Assembly: GCF_003660285.1 (NCBI RefSeq)
Contig: NZ_QXQQ01000004.1
Location: 23,503 to 87,502, forward strand
Length of the DNA stretch: 64,000 nucleotides
DNA from: Helicobacter labacensis
Lineage (GTDB): Bacteria; Campylobacterota; Campylobacteria; Campylobacterales; Helicobacteraceae
Reading direction: 5' to 3'
In this document: one piece after another, positions 27,238 through 34,887 of the stretch
How positions within the stretch are numbered: the first letter of the stretch is position 1
How the letters are laid out: the number at the start of each line of letters is the position of its first letter
Position numbers and translations under genes: made by a program
The notes under the pieces: generated by a model
Told to the model about the DNA's origin: nothing
What the model saw: only the letters and a program-made list of their open reading frames with translations
Database searches by the model: none

Positions 27238-27324
27238 CTATCTAGTGCCCTTAATCTTATCCGCAAGACTCAAAAGTTCGTTAATGAGATCGTCTTTTTG
27301 TTTTTGATCTAGATGAAGAGCCAT
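27238..27324 (-). CDS. Possible 28-residue small protein
   Basis: ATG 27324 lies six bases after a strong AAAGGAG, just downstream of ravA. It encodes MALHLDQKQKDDLINELLSL and eight more residues, an amphipathic helix with regular Leu/Ile spacing. The good ribosome site and helix pattern are the only support. Confidence 0.4.
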   Translation of the reverse strand: MALHLDQKQKDDLINELLSLADKIKGTR

Positions 27325-27335
27325 TTAACACTCCT

Positions 27336-28868
27336 TTAATGAATTAAGCCCCTTAAACCTGCTTTAAGCACATTACGCGGGTCGGCATAAGCACCCAGAT
27401 CCACAGCCTCTCCACGATGGTTAGTGAGCTTAAAACCACGCTTTTTAAGATCAGTGGGATCAAGATTACCCTGCACATACGCGTCTAAAAGCTCTGCAAT
27501 TTTGGCTACTTGCGCTGTGTCTGTGATTCCATACTTGCGCGTGATCGCCAAAATCTCTTTTTCTAAAGAAGGGTTAATATTTGTGTTTCCAGCTGTGCTT
27601 TGGGTTTTGACCGCCTTTTGATCGAGTTCCTTTAGTCCTAATTCCAGCACTTTAAAAGCTTGTAACAATTCTTGAATACCTGCAAAGGCGATCTTGATAT
27701 CTTCATGGGATAAAAATACATTAGTATTTTGGCGCGCTGTCTGTAACTCTTGACTAAGTTCTTGGGTATGTGTAGTAACTTGTTTGTATAGGTATTGGTA
27801 GGCATTAGCAAAAGTTTCTGAAGAATCTATAGTCATCTTTTCAAGGTGTAAAAAATTTTCTTGCGCCTTTTCCAAATCCCTAGCCTTTGCGTGGCTACTT
27901 TTTAACACCCGTGCTAAGATCGCATTGACTAAGGGGATTTGCTCGAGGCTATCCCATAGACAATGCCTAAGTAAGGCAAGATCGGGGGTGGTAACTTGAT
28001 CTTGATCGCTAAGTAGGGCGGCAACCTGTAGGAGTTGGGCGCATTGTTTAAAACGCCGATCGGAAGGGGTGGCAATCAAGTTAGAATCAGGCTCTGTGCT
28101 CTCCTCATCCTCCTTTGTGGGCGCATCATCTCCTAAGAATTTTGCCACTAGGGCGGGGTTGTGTTTTAATTGCTCTAAAGTTGCCTTAATGGTGTGCAAA
28201 CTCTCTAAGGCTTCTTGGCTAAAGGGGATTTGAGTGGCTTGCTGGTGGATAGCCTCTAATTCCTCTAGGCTAAAGGCGTGTTGGTTAGAACTCTTGTTCT
28301 CTTGGGCGGTGATGAGTTTTAAGAAATTCTCTTTAGATTTTAAGGGTTCGACAAAGTAGCGCAAAAGCATGCGATCGTAAAGAGCTTCTAGCCCTTGATT
28401 AGCCGGAGGAAACTCATTGCTCGCGCACACAATGCCCTTGAGGGGGACTTTAATGTCCGTGTCGCCCTCTTTGAAAAGCCTTTCGTTGATGATGGTTAGT
28501 AGGGTGTTTAAGATCGCCGGTGAGCTTTTCCAAATCTCATCTAAAAAGGCAAAGCTAGCGGTGGGGAGATAGCCTTTTGTGTTTCTAATCAATTTGTTTT
28601 GCTTGAGTGCGCCAATATCAATGGGACCAAAAATATCCTCAGGGGTAGAAAAGCGATGCATTAAAGCACTAAAGAAATCTCTAGACTCGCCAAAAGCAAG
28701 GCTCACTTTTCTAGCAATCATGGATTTGGCTGTGCCCGGGGGTCCATACAAGAAAATCGCTTTTCCGGCAAACATGGCTAATAACACCAAGCGCACGCAC
28801 TCCTCTCGTTCGAATAAACCTTTTTCTAGCTCGGCGATGAGGTTTTTAACTCGACTCTTGTAAGGCAT
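27336..28868 (-). CDS. ravA: MoxR-family AAA+ ATPase RavA
   Basis: 510 residues. Walker A GPPGTAKS (42-49), MHRFSTPEDIFGPIDI, Walker B FAFLDEIW (about 106-113), the PAILNTLLTIINER sensor region and SNEFPPANQGLEALYDRMLLR closely follow E. coli RavA. The C-terminal half is helical. It forms a hexameric chaperone with ViaA. TACAAT (28895-28900) and AAGGAG before the ATG mark it as first gene of a four-gene minus-strand operon (ravA, 28 aa, 152 aa, viaA). Confidence 0.9.
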   Translation of the reverse strand: MPYKSRVKNLIAELEKGLFEREECVRLVLLAMFAGKAIFLYGPPGTAKSMIARKVSLAFGESRDFFSALMHRFSTPEDIFGPIDIGALKQNKLIRNTKGYLPTASFAFLDEIWKSSPAILNTLLTIINERLFKEGDTDIKVPLKGIVCASNEFPPANQGLEALYDRMLLRYFVEPLKSKENFLKLITAQENKSSNQHAFSLEELEAIHQQATQIPFSQEALESLHTIKATLEQLKHNPALVAKFLGDDAPTKEDEESTEPDSNLIATPSDRRFKQCAQLLQVAALLSDQDQVTTPDLALLRHCLWDSLEQIPLVNAILARVLKSSHAKARDLEKAQENFLHLEKMTIDSSETFANAYQYLYKQVTTHTQELSQELQTARQNTNVFLSHEDIKIAFAGIQELLQAFKVLELGLKELDQKAVKTQSTAGNTNINPSLEKEILAITRKYGITDTAQVAKIAELLDAYVQGNLDPTDLKKRGFKLTNHRGEAVDLGAYADPRNVLKAGLRGLIH

Positions 28869-28894
28869 GGGGTCTCCTTAAAACTAAGGACTGT

Positions 28895-28900
28895 ATTGTA
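28895..28900 (-). promoter_or_regulatory. -10 box of the ravA operon
   Basis: TACAAT on the minus strand, 27 bases before the ravA ATG, with AAGGAG between. Confidence 0.45.
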
Positions 28901-29004
28901 ACATGATTCTTAGACAGCCTAACAAAGGTAAAAAGAGAGAATGACATGACAAAACGCCTATTTCTAAATCTCCGTTTAGATCACACGCATTAGAGGATTG
29001 TAGC

Positions 29005-29277
29005 ATGATGAAAAATTTTTTCTTAGGGTTGGCGTTGGTGCTCATGCCTATTTTCACCGCGTGTATGTGTTTTGAGATGATAGCCATATTGCATGATCAT
29101 TGTTGCCATACGCATATTTTGGGATTTATAAGCGTAGCGGTGCTAGGCGTGCTGTCTCTTTTACCCATTAGGGAGATATATAAATACACGGGTTGGTATT
29201 CTGGCTGTGTGCTGAGTGCGGGTATTAATGGGTTGGTGGTGGTGTTCTGCCATATGATAGCATCCTATGTATATTAA
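29005..29277 (+). CDS. Small membrane protein of the array, copy 4
   Basis: 90 residues (or 89 from ATG 29008). Opens with MMKNFFLGLALVLMPIFTAC, then CFEMIAILHDHCCHTH, SLLPIREIYKYTGWYSGC and a third hydrophobic stretch. Closest in plan to copy 1 at 22303, from which it is separated by the R-M and RavA-ViaA block. No known function. Confidence 0.65.
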   Translation: MMKNFFLGLALVLMPIFTACMCFEMIAILHDHCCHTHILGFISVAVLGVLSLLPIREIYKYTGWYSGCVLSAGINGLVVVFCHMIASYVY

Positions 29278-29287
29278 AGAATGAGTG

Positions 29288-29575
29288 ATGAAAGCTATCA
29301 AAGCGTTTTTCTTAGGGTTGGTGTTGGTGCTCATCCCTAGCTTCAATTTGTGTATGTGTGTGGAGGTAGTCGCAACATTGCATGATTATGGCTACCATTA
29401 TGGTTACGACCCTGAGCATGTCTTGAGATTTATAAGCGTAGCGGTGTTGAGTGTGCTGTCCTTTTTGCTCATTAGTAAAATTTATGCACACACGGGTTGG
29501 GTTTTTGGTTGTGGGGTGAGTGGGGGTTTTAATTGGTTAGTGGTGGCATTGTGCCTGATACTAGCATGCATATAG
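29288..29575 (+). CDS. Small membrane protein of the array, copy 5
   Basis: 95 residues from ATG 29288 (a GTG one codon upstream is in frame). MKAIKAFFLGLVLVLIPSFN, then VEVVATLHDYGYHYGY and LLISKIYAHTGWVFGCGVSG. The stop TAG is supplied by the first unit of the 11-base tandem repeat, so the C-terminus depends on the repeat phase only through that first unit. Confidence 0.65.
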   Translation: MKAIKAFFLGLVLVLIPSFNLCMCVEVVATLHDYGYHYGYDPEHVLRFISVAVLSVLSFLLISKIYAHTGWVFGCGVSGGFNWLVVALCLILACI

Positions 29576-29661
29576 CATGCATATAGCATGCATATAGCAT
29601 GCATATAGCATGCATATAGCATGCATATAGCATGCATATAGCATGCATATAGCATGCATAT
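29563..29661 (+). repeat. Tandem repeat, 9 x 11 bp
   Basis: Nine perfect copies of AGCATGCATAT (29563-29661). Each unit contains the palindromes GCATGC and ATGCAT, so the array can also fold. It spans the end of copy 5 and the 5' region of copy 6. The period of 11 is not a multiple of three, so unit loss or gain changes frame and spacing. Confidence 0.95.
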
Positions 29662-29677
29662 TTTGAAAAGGTTGGCG

Positions 29678-29956
29678 ATGAAAACTGAAGAAGAGTCTCT
29701 CTTAAAGCTAGCGTTGTGGTTAACGCCCATTCTTACTTTGTGTATGTGTTTTGGGGTAATTGTAACAATCCATGATTGTGGTTGCGATAGGACTCATATT
29801 TTGCAAGTTGTAAGCGTAGCGGTGTTGGGTGTGTTGTCCTTCTTACCCATTAGAGAGATTTATAAATACACGGGTTGGGATGGCTGTGTGGTGAGTGGGA
29901 TTGTGAATGCTGTGATCGTGGGATGTTGTTTTATGCTCAGTATCCCATATTCATGA
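29678..29956 (+). CDS. Small membrane protein of the array, copy 6
   Basis: 92 residues from ATG 29678; the shared upstream AAAAGGTTGGCG serves as ribosome site, as at 22619. MKTEEESLLKLALWLTPILT, CMCFGVIVTIHDCGC, SFLPIREIYKYTGWDGCVVSG. The promoter side of this gene is formed by the 11-base tandem array, so its expression may vary with copy number. Confidence 0.65.
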   Translation: MKTEEESLLKLALWLTPILTLCMCFGVIVTIHDCGCDRTHILQVVSVAVLGVLSFLPIREIYKYTGWDGCVVSGIVNAVIVGCCFMLSIPYS

Positions 29957-29979
29957 TATGCATATTGGAAAGGTTGGTG

Positions 29980-30409
29980 ATGAAAAAAAGAGAAGAGCTT
30001 TTAGAGTTGTTGTAGCTAGCGTTGGGGTTAATGCCTGTTTTGGCTTTTGGAGTGTGTTTGTTTGTCGGGAAGCAACTTGTGAATGCTTGCTATTCTCACT
30101 TAGCAGCTTTAAGCCAAGTGCTCTTAGGCGCGCTGTTTCTTGGGTTGATTTTTGGGATTTACAAGCGCACGGGCTGGGTTTTTGGCTGTCGCTTGAGTGG
30201 GATTTTCACCCTATTAGTGGTGCTGAGTGGTTTTTTTTGTGGGGCTGGGGGTTTGGGATCGCCCTTGCTATGCAGAGCGGTGCGTGTGTGAGGGGATGTG
30301 TTATGAGAGCCCTTGCCCTACAGACCCTGTGAAGGATAAAGATAGTTGTATTGGGAGGTATTGTCCTCAGTGTCTAGGGCGCGCTACTACTGGGGCACCC
30401 CTTAGGTAG
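29980..30409 (+). pseudogene. Small membrane protein of the array, copy 7, broken
   Basis: Paralogue of the gene at 22619. ATG 29980 reads MKKREELLELL then meets an in-frame TAG (30013-30015); the same frame continues as LALGLMPVLAFGVCLFVGKQ through the membrane segments. A T8 tract (about 30231-30238) then shifts out of the frame of an eight-cysteine tail (PCYAERCVCEGMCYESPCP...) that ends at 30409. With the stop removed and one T fewer the whole would be a copy 2-like protein with intact tail. Confidence 0.6.
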
Positions 30410-30440
30410 GTTGCCCGACTAAGATGTTTTAGGGGTTATT

Positions 30441-30743
30441 ATGAAAAAGATTAAGGCGTTTTGCTTGGAAGCGGTGTTGGTGTTGATGCCTCTTTTGACT
30501 TTTTGGGTGTGTGCAGACGCGATGATGTACTTTGGTCCCTGCCATGTGCGTTTAGCCTGCTTGAGTGATGTGCTCTTAGGGGCTCTCTCTTTTGTGCCCC
30601 TTATCAAAATCTATCAATACACCGCTTCTAGTAAGACTTGGGCTTTGGCTTGCTGGATCAGTATATATTCTAATATGATGGTTGTGGTGGGCTTGCTGAT
30701 TATAGGGGGGCTACTTTTAGACATGCAATCGTTTCGTTGTTAG
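30441..30743 (+). CDS. Small membrane protein of the array, copy 8
   Basis: 100 residues, MKKIKAFCLEAVLVLMPLLT, then AMMYFGPCHVRLACLSDVLL and two more hydrophobic stretches. This is the intact relative of the truncated copy at 23032; both follow the same GACTAAGATGTTTTAGGG leader. Function unknown. Confidence 0.65.
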   Translation: MKKIKAFCLEAVLVLMPLLTFWVCADAMMYFGPCHVRLACLSDVLLGALSFVPLIKIYQYTASSKTWALACWISIYSNMMVVVGLLIIGGLLLDMQSFRC

Positions 30744-30753
30744 GAGTGTAAAA

Positions 30754-31026
30754 ATGAAAATGACTACATTGTTTTGCTTGGAGTTGGTGCTCATGCCCTT
30801 TGTTACTTTTGCATCGTGCCTTTTCTTTTTTGCATTGGTTCTTTGTATTGTTCTTGATCTTAACCTCGCCCTTATGGCTTCATGGATCTTAGGGGGTTTG
30901 TCTTTTTACCCCATTTTTAAAATTTACAAGCGCCATGCGCCTAGCAAAGTTTGGGCGTGGCGTTGTATCATTAGCGGGGTTTTTAATGCTCTAGCTGTGG
31001 TGGCTTGGTATCCCTTATGTTTTTAA
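30754..31026 (+). CDS. Small membrane protein of the array, copy 9
   Basis: 90 residues, three hydrophobic segments (MKMTTLFCLELVLMPFVTFA; FALVLCIVLDLNLALMASWI; NALAVVAWYPLCF) with FKIYKRHAPSKVWAWRC between, the array's usual (F/I)KIYK loop. Ten bases after copy 8, same strand. Unknown function. Confidence 0.6.
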   Translation: MKMTTLFCLELVLMPFVTFASCLFFFALVLCIVLDLNLALMASWILGGLSFYPIFKIYKRHAPSKVWAWRCIISGVFNALAVVAWYPLCF

Positions 31027-31056
31027 GTCTTGCGTTCTATACCCTAGTAAGGATAA

Positions 31057-31488
31057 ATGTTGAAAATTTTTCTCTTGTTCTTGGGATTAGTGTTGATATC
31101 CCTTATCATTTTGTTTGTGTATGAGAGGTTGGGTTTGGGGCGATTGTGTTTGGATCGATTGTGTTTGGAGCGTTATATGAAGAAGTGGATCGATCGTATA
31201 GAGAGGTTTTATTGGGGGGTTTTGCTTCTCATAACACCCTTTTTAACGCTTTTTTTATGCGCTAGAGTGGGGGGCAGATTATCTTATTTGGGGCATGAGA
31301 TTTCAGCGCTTTTGAGCGCACCCCTTTGTAGTTTGTTGTCTTTTGCACTGATTTTGGTGGTTTATAGTGAAACAAAACCTAGTCGTGTTTGGAAGATGGC
31401 TTGTTTGGTATTCGCTGGACTTAATGGCGTGATTTTAATAGGAGGTGTGGGTCTTGCTGCACGGGTTTTCTTTGGCGCGCATAACTAG
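31057..31488 (+). CDS. Small membrane protein of the array, copy 10, extended
   Basis: 143 residues. An extra N-terminal membrane segment and a basic repeat-like linker (RLGLGRLCLDRLCLERYMKK) precede a typical array unit (YWGVLLLITPFLTLFLCARV, then ALILVVYSETKPSRVWKMAC). The linker DNA repeats GTTTGG(A/G)(G/T)CGATTGTGT-like words, so it may have grown by slippage. Last member of the array. Confidence 0.55.
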   Translation: MLKIFLLFLGLVLISLIILFVYERLGLGRLCLDRLCLERYMKKWIDRIERFYWGVLLLITPFLTLFLCARVGGRLSYLGHEISALLSAPLCSLLSFALILVVYSETKPSRVWKMACLVFAGLNGVILIGGVGLAARVFFGAHN

Positions 31489-31871
31489 GTAAAATAACAA
31501 TGGTAGACTCCCTACCCTCCTTAAGTTAAAACAACCATCCCCTTATCCCCAAAATTCTTTTCTAAATCCTCATCTAGGCGTTTGACTAAATAAGTTTTTA
31601 TGGGCACATAGGGTTTTGCTTCTTACAACACTCTTTTGACGCTTTTTATATGTCCAGTAGCTTTAAAAAGCCTTGTGCGCAACCTAATTGCAAAAGCACC
31701 TCATTAGCCATCTCTAGCGCATGCGCGCCCTTCTTGGGCATATCGCTTACTAGCACGCATGCACTTGAAATTTCTAGAACTTTAGAACACTAGGGCATAT
31801 ATACCATGCTAGGAGATTTAAAGACTTTTTCCTATCGCATGAAAGCCATACTACGAAGGCATTTTAAGGAA
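31489..31871. other. Gene-fragment region between the two opposed operons
   Basis: No intact gene. 31528-31608 is about 91% identical to 32181-32261 and on the minus strand encodes the C-terminal motif LVKRLDEDLEKNFGDKGM. 31610-31652 resembles 31218-31260 inside the previous gene. About 31640-31770 on the minus strand keeps an open frame (LVSDMPKKGAHALEMANEVL) without a start, a remnant of a gene I cannot name. The pieces suggest repeated recombination here. Confidence 0.6.
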
Positions 31872-32174
31872 TTACCAACGCAACTTGCCCGTGCGGTTGG
31901 GGTTTTCTAAAATATTTTGGACATCTTGCATCGTTTTAATAGACAATTTACCTCCGTAGAGTTGGCAAATGCCATTTAAGGCATTATAAATTTTAACATC
32001 ATCGCAATGAGCATAGGCAACTTGATAATCCCTAAAGCACGCATCCAGTGCCATTAAGCGTTCTTGATGGGTGGAGGCAATCAAGGCTTCTAATTCTTCT
32101 CTCTTTGCCATGAGGGCAGGTAAGTGTGCTTCCACCAACTGGGCAATAAACGCTCCCGCCACAGAAACAATCAT
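31872..32174 (-). CDS. Unknown protein (100 aa), last gene of the motif operon
   Basis: Starts with MIVSVAGAFIAQLVEAHLPA, a hydrophobic or amphipathic helix, followed by a charged helical region and C-terminal ENPNRTGKLRW. ATG overlaps the upstream stop by four bases. It lacks the (D/N)xxMIVL ending of its three upstream neighbours. No family recognised. Confidence 0.55.
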   Translation of the reverse strand: MIVSVAGAFIAQLVEAHLPALMAKREELEALIASTHQERLMALDACFRDYQVAYAHCDDVKIYNALNGICQLYGGKLSIKTMQDVQNILENPNRTGKLRW

Positions 32175-32530
32175 CCCCTCAAAACAATCATCCCCTTATC
32201 CCCAAAATTCTTTTCTAAGTCCTCATCTAGGCGTTTGACCAAATAAGCTTTCATGGGCGCATTGTGAGGGATCGCGTTTTCTTGCTTGTTATAGGGGGTG
32301 AGGGTGATCTTTAAACGCCCATCGCTTTGTCTTTCGCGCATGGCAACGGCGATCAAAGCACTATTGCCCCTTAAACTTTGCATCACCTTCCCCTCTTTAA
32401 AAAAGGCGATCACTTCTTTCATACTCAAAACTTCTTGTTCGATCGCTGTGGGAGTTTTCTTACGCAAGGCGACTAACGCCACAAAGCCGACCACCACAAC
32501 CACAATTAAAACAATTAGATAAGTTGGCAT
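32171..32530 (-). CDS. Unknown membrane-anchored protein with C-terminal MIVL motif (119 aa)
   Basis: N-terminal membrane helix (YLIVLIVVVVVGFVALVAL) then a soluble domain of about 90 residues containing LRGNSALIAVAMRE and LKITLTPYNKQ. It ends RLDEDLEKNFGDKGMIVLRG, the same ending as the 139-residue protein upstream. The 3' end of this gene is duplicated as a fragment at 31528-31608. The hydrophilic domain probably faces one side of the membrane only. Function unknown. Confidence 0.65.
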   Translation of the reverse strand: MPTYLIVLIVVVVVGFVALVALRKKTPTAIEQEVLSMKEVIAFFKEGKVMQSLRGNSALIAVAMRERQSDGRLKITLTPYNKQENAIPHNAPMKAYLVKRLDEDLEKNFGDKGMIVLRG

Positions 32531-32540
32531 GCGCTCCTCC

Positions 32541-32873
32541 TTACCTCAAAACAATCATTTCGTTGTTGCCAAATCTCCTTTGGGTTTCGGCATCAAGCTG
32601 TTCGCTCTCAATACCCTGCGCATCTCCCTCAATTTGACTCGTTTCTGTGTTGAAAAGGCAATTGATTACATTAACATTTCCATTGTCTAGATTCTCTTTG
32701 ATCACAACAGCCAGCTTATCTTTCTCCTCTTGCAGGCGTTTTGCTCGTTGCGGGTCTTTAAACCAATCCACAATGTTTTTAAGAAAATTTAAAATGCGCA
32801 CCCAAATGCGCTTAACCCAAGCCCACACACTCTCAAAGAATTCTGAAACATTTTCAATGATATTATCAATCAT
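32541..32873 (-). CDS. Unknown protein with C-terminal MIVL motif (110 aa)
   Basis: Trp/Phe-rich amphipathic N-terminus (FFESVWAWVKRIWVRILNFL) that could lie in a membrane surface, a Lys/Glu helix, a short domain with VNVINCLFNTET, and the ending QLDAETQRRFGNNEMIVLR, a looser version of the shared motif. Same operon, ten bases from the next gene. Unknown function. Confidence 0.6.
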   Translation of the reverse strand: MIDNIIENVSEFFESVWAWVKRIWVRILNFLKNIVDWFKDPQRAKRLQEEKDKLAVVIKENLDNGNVNVINCLFNTETSQIEGDAQGIESEQLDAETQRRFGNNEMIVLR

Positions 32874-32882
32874 CTTAAACTC

Positions 32883-33302
32883 CTAGTGCAACACGATCAT
32901 ATTCTTGTCGCCAAAATTCTTTGTCAAGTCCTCATCAAGTTTCTTAGCAATCACGCGTAAAAAGGGGTCTTTAAGGCTTGTCATAGGCGTGTTGCGCTTA
33001 TCCATAAAACAACAACTTAGAATAATCCCCACCCCGACCTTTTCCTCTCTAGTGATGCTTGCCCCGCTGTGTAGATTTTGATTTAAGTGTTCTTTCACCC
33101 AAGAGAGCAACTCCTTAAAGCTATATGTATCTTGTTCGACCTCTGTGTAATTCCACGCTTGCCAAAAAGTGTCTAAACTGAGTTGCTTAAAAGCCTCTTT
33201 GACATCTGCCAAGCTATGTCCAAGCCCTTTAATCATTCTAATGATCTCTTTTTTGATTTCATCAATAATGACTTCTTTGGGACCCTTGTCGTTGTTAATC
33301 AT
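32883..33302 (-). CDS. Unknown soluble protein with C-terminal MIVL motif (139 aa)
   Basis: Helical N-terminal half (KEVIIDEIKKEIIRMIKGLG, ELLSWVKEHLNQN) and a domain with EEKVGVGIILSCCFMDKRNT. The domain after the helices and the ending KKLDEDLTKNFGDKNMIVLH parallel the 119-residue protein, so both may share a small fold ending in this motif. It overlaps the AAA+ gene by eight bases. Confidence 0.65.
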   Translation of the reverse strand: MINNDKGPKEVIIDEIKKEIIRMIKGLGHSLADVKEAFKQLSLDTFWQAWNYTEVEQDTYSFKELLSWVKEHLNQNLHSGASITREEKVGVGIILSCCFMDKRNTPMTSLKDPFLRVIAKKLDEDLTKNFGDKNMIVLH

Positions 33303-34593
33303 CTTTTCTCCTCATGGTTTTGAATTTGCCTTTTTTTAAATTACTCTTGATCCGCTCGCCCAAACTTTGTTTTCTGTTCTCCTCCTTATGCGTTTTTTCA
33401 AATTCCTTTTTAGCACTCTTGAATGCCTTTTGAAAGTGTGCAAAACTAGGCAACACCTCCTCCCTTGCCGCACTAATCAAGCCATTTAGCACGGCGTTTT
33501 TGATCTCGCGTCCCGAAAAACCTTTAGAAATCTTGCTTAAAGTTGCTAGCTCCTCTTGTGTGAGTTGTGCCATGCCCTTTTCATAAAGTGCTGTGGGGAT
33601 GTGTTTTAAAATAATGCTCTGGCGTTGCTTGTCATTGGGCAACTCAAAGCTAATGGAGCGCAAGATTCGGCTATGAAACGCCTTGTCGTAATTTTCTAAT
33701 AAATTGGTGGCAAAAATCACAATGACGGGGCGTTCCTCCAAAAGCTTTAAGAGCTCACTACGCAAAGAATTAACCGCCTGATCTGCGCTTTGGGTTACAT
33801 TAGAAATCCGTTTGCCTAAAAAGCTATCGGCTTCATCAAAGAATAAAATCGCATCGTGCTTTTGGGCTAAATCAAAGGCGGCGACCAAATTTTTAGGCGC
33901 ATCCCCCACGAACTTAGACTCGATGTCGGCGTAATTGCCATGGATAATTTGCTTGCCTAATTCTTTGGCGATGATGTGCGCGCTCATGGTTTTGCCCGTG
34001 CCCGGCTTGCCATGAAAATTGACAATGGTTTTAGCAATCCCATCGACCTCTTTAAACCCCCACTCCTCGTAAATCAAGGGTTGTTTTTGCACCAAAGTGA
34101 TGACCTCTAAAATCCCCTTTTTGGTTTTTTTGTCTAGCTCAATGCGATCTAAGCTATAGCGCGGGTCTTCCATACGCAAGTTTAAACTTGGGGCATTTTC
34201 TTGCTCTTGTTTGATTGCCTTTTTCTCGTTAGCTTGTTTATTTAGATGGTTGATTAAAGTTTGGGTGCAGTTAATGGCTAGGTAAAAATGCGCCCCAATG
34301 CCTAAAAACTTGCCCTCCACTAGAACCTCATTAATGGGGTGGTTAAGCCTAGAGAGGAGTAAAGAAATGCCCACTTCCTCCGCTGACGCGGGTCTGTATT
34401 GGTCGGTTTTGACCTGAATTTTATGCGCCCCGTTTGGATCAAATACCCCCACTAAAGCCACTTCCTCCACACCGCTAAAGTCGTAATCCGGTTTTTCTAA
34501 TACCTCTTTTATGGCATGGCTAAAAGTTTCTAGCTGTTCTGGGTTGGCTTGTTTGCTCAAATCATTGTTGATAAACAGCACCTCTGTTTTCAT
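33295..34593 (-). CDS. AAA+ ATPase of the motif operon
   Basis: 432 residues. An N-terminal domain (1-145) with no family I can name, then one classic AAA module: Walker A GKPGTGKT (195-202), pore-loop region YADIESKFVGDAPKNL, Walker B ILFFDEAD (249-256), sensor-1 FATN (N297) and arginine finger SRILR (about 309-312), then the AAA lid (FSGREIKNAVLNGLISAARE). No peptidase domain, so a remodelling ATPase rather than FtsH. The basic C-terminus (SNLKKGKFKTMRRK) may bind membrane or nucleic acid. Overlaps the gene on each side. Confidence 0.8.
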   Translation of the reverse strand: MKTEVLFINNDLSKQANPEQLETFSHAIKEVLEKPDYDFSGVEEVALVGVFDPNGAHKIQVKTDQYRPASAEEVGISLLLSRLNHPINEVLVEGKFLGIGAHFYLAINCTQTLINHLNKQANEKKAIKQEQENAPSLNLRMEDPRYSLDRIELDKKTKKGILEVITLVQKQPLIYEEWGFKEVDGIAKTIVNFHGKPGTGKTMSAHIIAKELGKQIIHGNYADIESKFVGDAPKNLVAAFDLAQKHDAILFFDEADSFLGKRISNVTQSADQAVNSLRSELLKLLEERPVIVIFATNLLENYDKAFHSRILRSISFELPNDKQRQSIILKHIPTALYEKGMAQLTQEELATLSKISKGFSGREIKNAVLNGLISAAREEVLPSFAHFQKAFKSAKKEFEKTHKEENRKQSLGERIKSNLKKGKFKTMRRKDD

Positions 34594-34874
34594 AAAACCA
34601 TGCCCTCTCTAAGCTCTCTCCTAGCGTCATCTTTATCCACTTTGTAGGTTTTTTCACCGATTTCGCGCCCATCAGCATACAAACCGACATCAACTTCGGC
34701 GTAATCTCCCGCGTTCCACATGGCTTTAACTTTTGCCGCCATTTGTCGCCTTTGCTCTCTTGCCAGCTCCTCTTTGAGTTCTCTAATCTTGCTTAAAAAC
34801 TGGCTAATGCTTAAAATGGCAATTCCCCCAATCACCGCTAATGCTATCCCGCCTATGATCCATGGTAAAGGCAT
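34590..34874 (-). CDS. Small membrane-anchored protein (94 aa)
   Basis: N-terminal membrane helix LPWIIGGIALAVIGGIAILS, a coiled coil (IRELKEELAREQRRQMAAKV) and a short polar domain (AEVDVGLYADGREIGEKTYK) ending RRELREGMVL, which faintly recalls the MIVL endings downstream. ATG overlaps nothing upstream; its stop overlaps the AAA+ start. A membrane adaptor for the ATPase is a reasonable guess only. Confidence 0.6.
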   Translation of the reverse strand: MPLPWIIGGIALAVIGGIAILSISQFLSKIRELKEELAREQRRQMAAKVKAMWNAGDYAEVDVGLYADGREIGEKTYKVDKDDARRELREGMVL

Positions 34875-34887
34875 TTTCTCTCCTTAT

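Noticed and set aside
29563..29661. Could the regular repeats be a CRISPR array?
   Set aside because: Units are 11 bases with no spacers; there are no cas genes nearby.
29482..29730. Minus-strand frame through the 11-bp repeats, giving a Met-Leu-Tyr-Ala-Cys repeat protein
   Set aside because: It is produced by the tandem DNA repeat and lies antisense to two array genes with family-like sequence; no ribosome site.
29958..30332. A 124-codon plus-strand frame over copy 7
   Set aside because: It is in a different frame from the membrane segments shared with the paralogue at 22619 and has no similarity of its own.
22303..31488. Array genes as holins or phage remnants
   Set aside because: Small hydrophobic proteins in a row suggest this, but there are no phage structural, integrase or lysis genes in the window.
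33295..34593. FtsH-type protease
   Set aside because: The AAA module fits, but there is no HEXXH zinc-protease domain after it.
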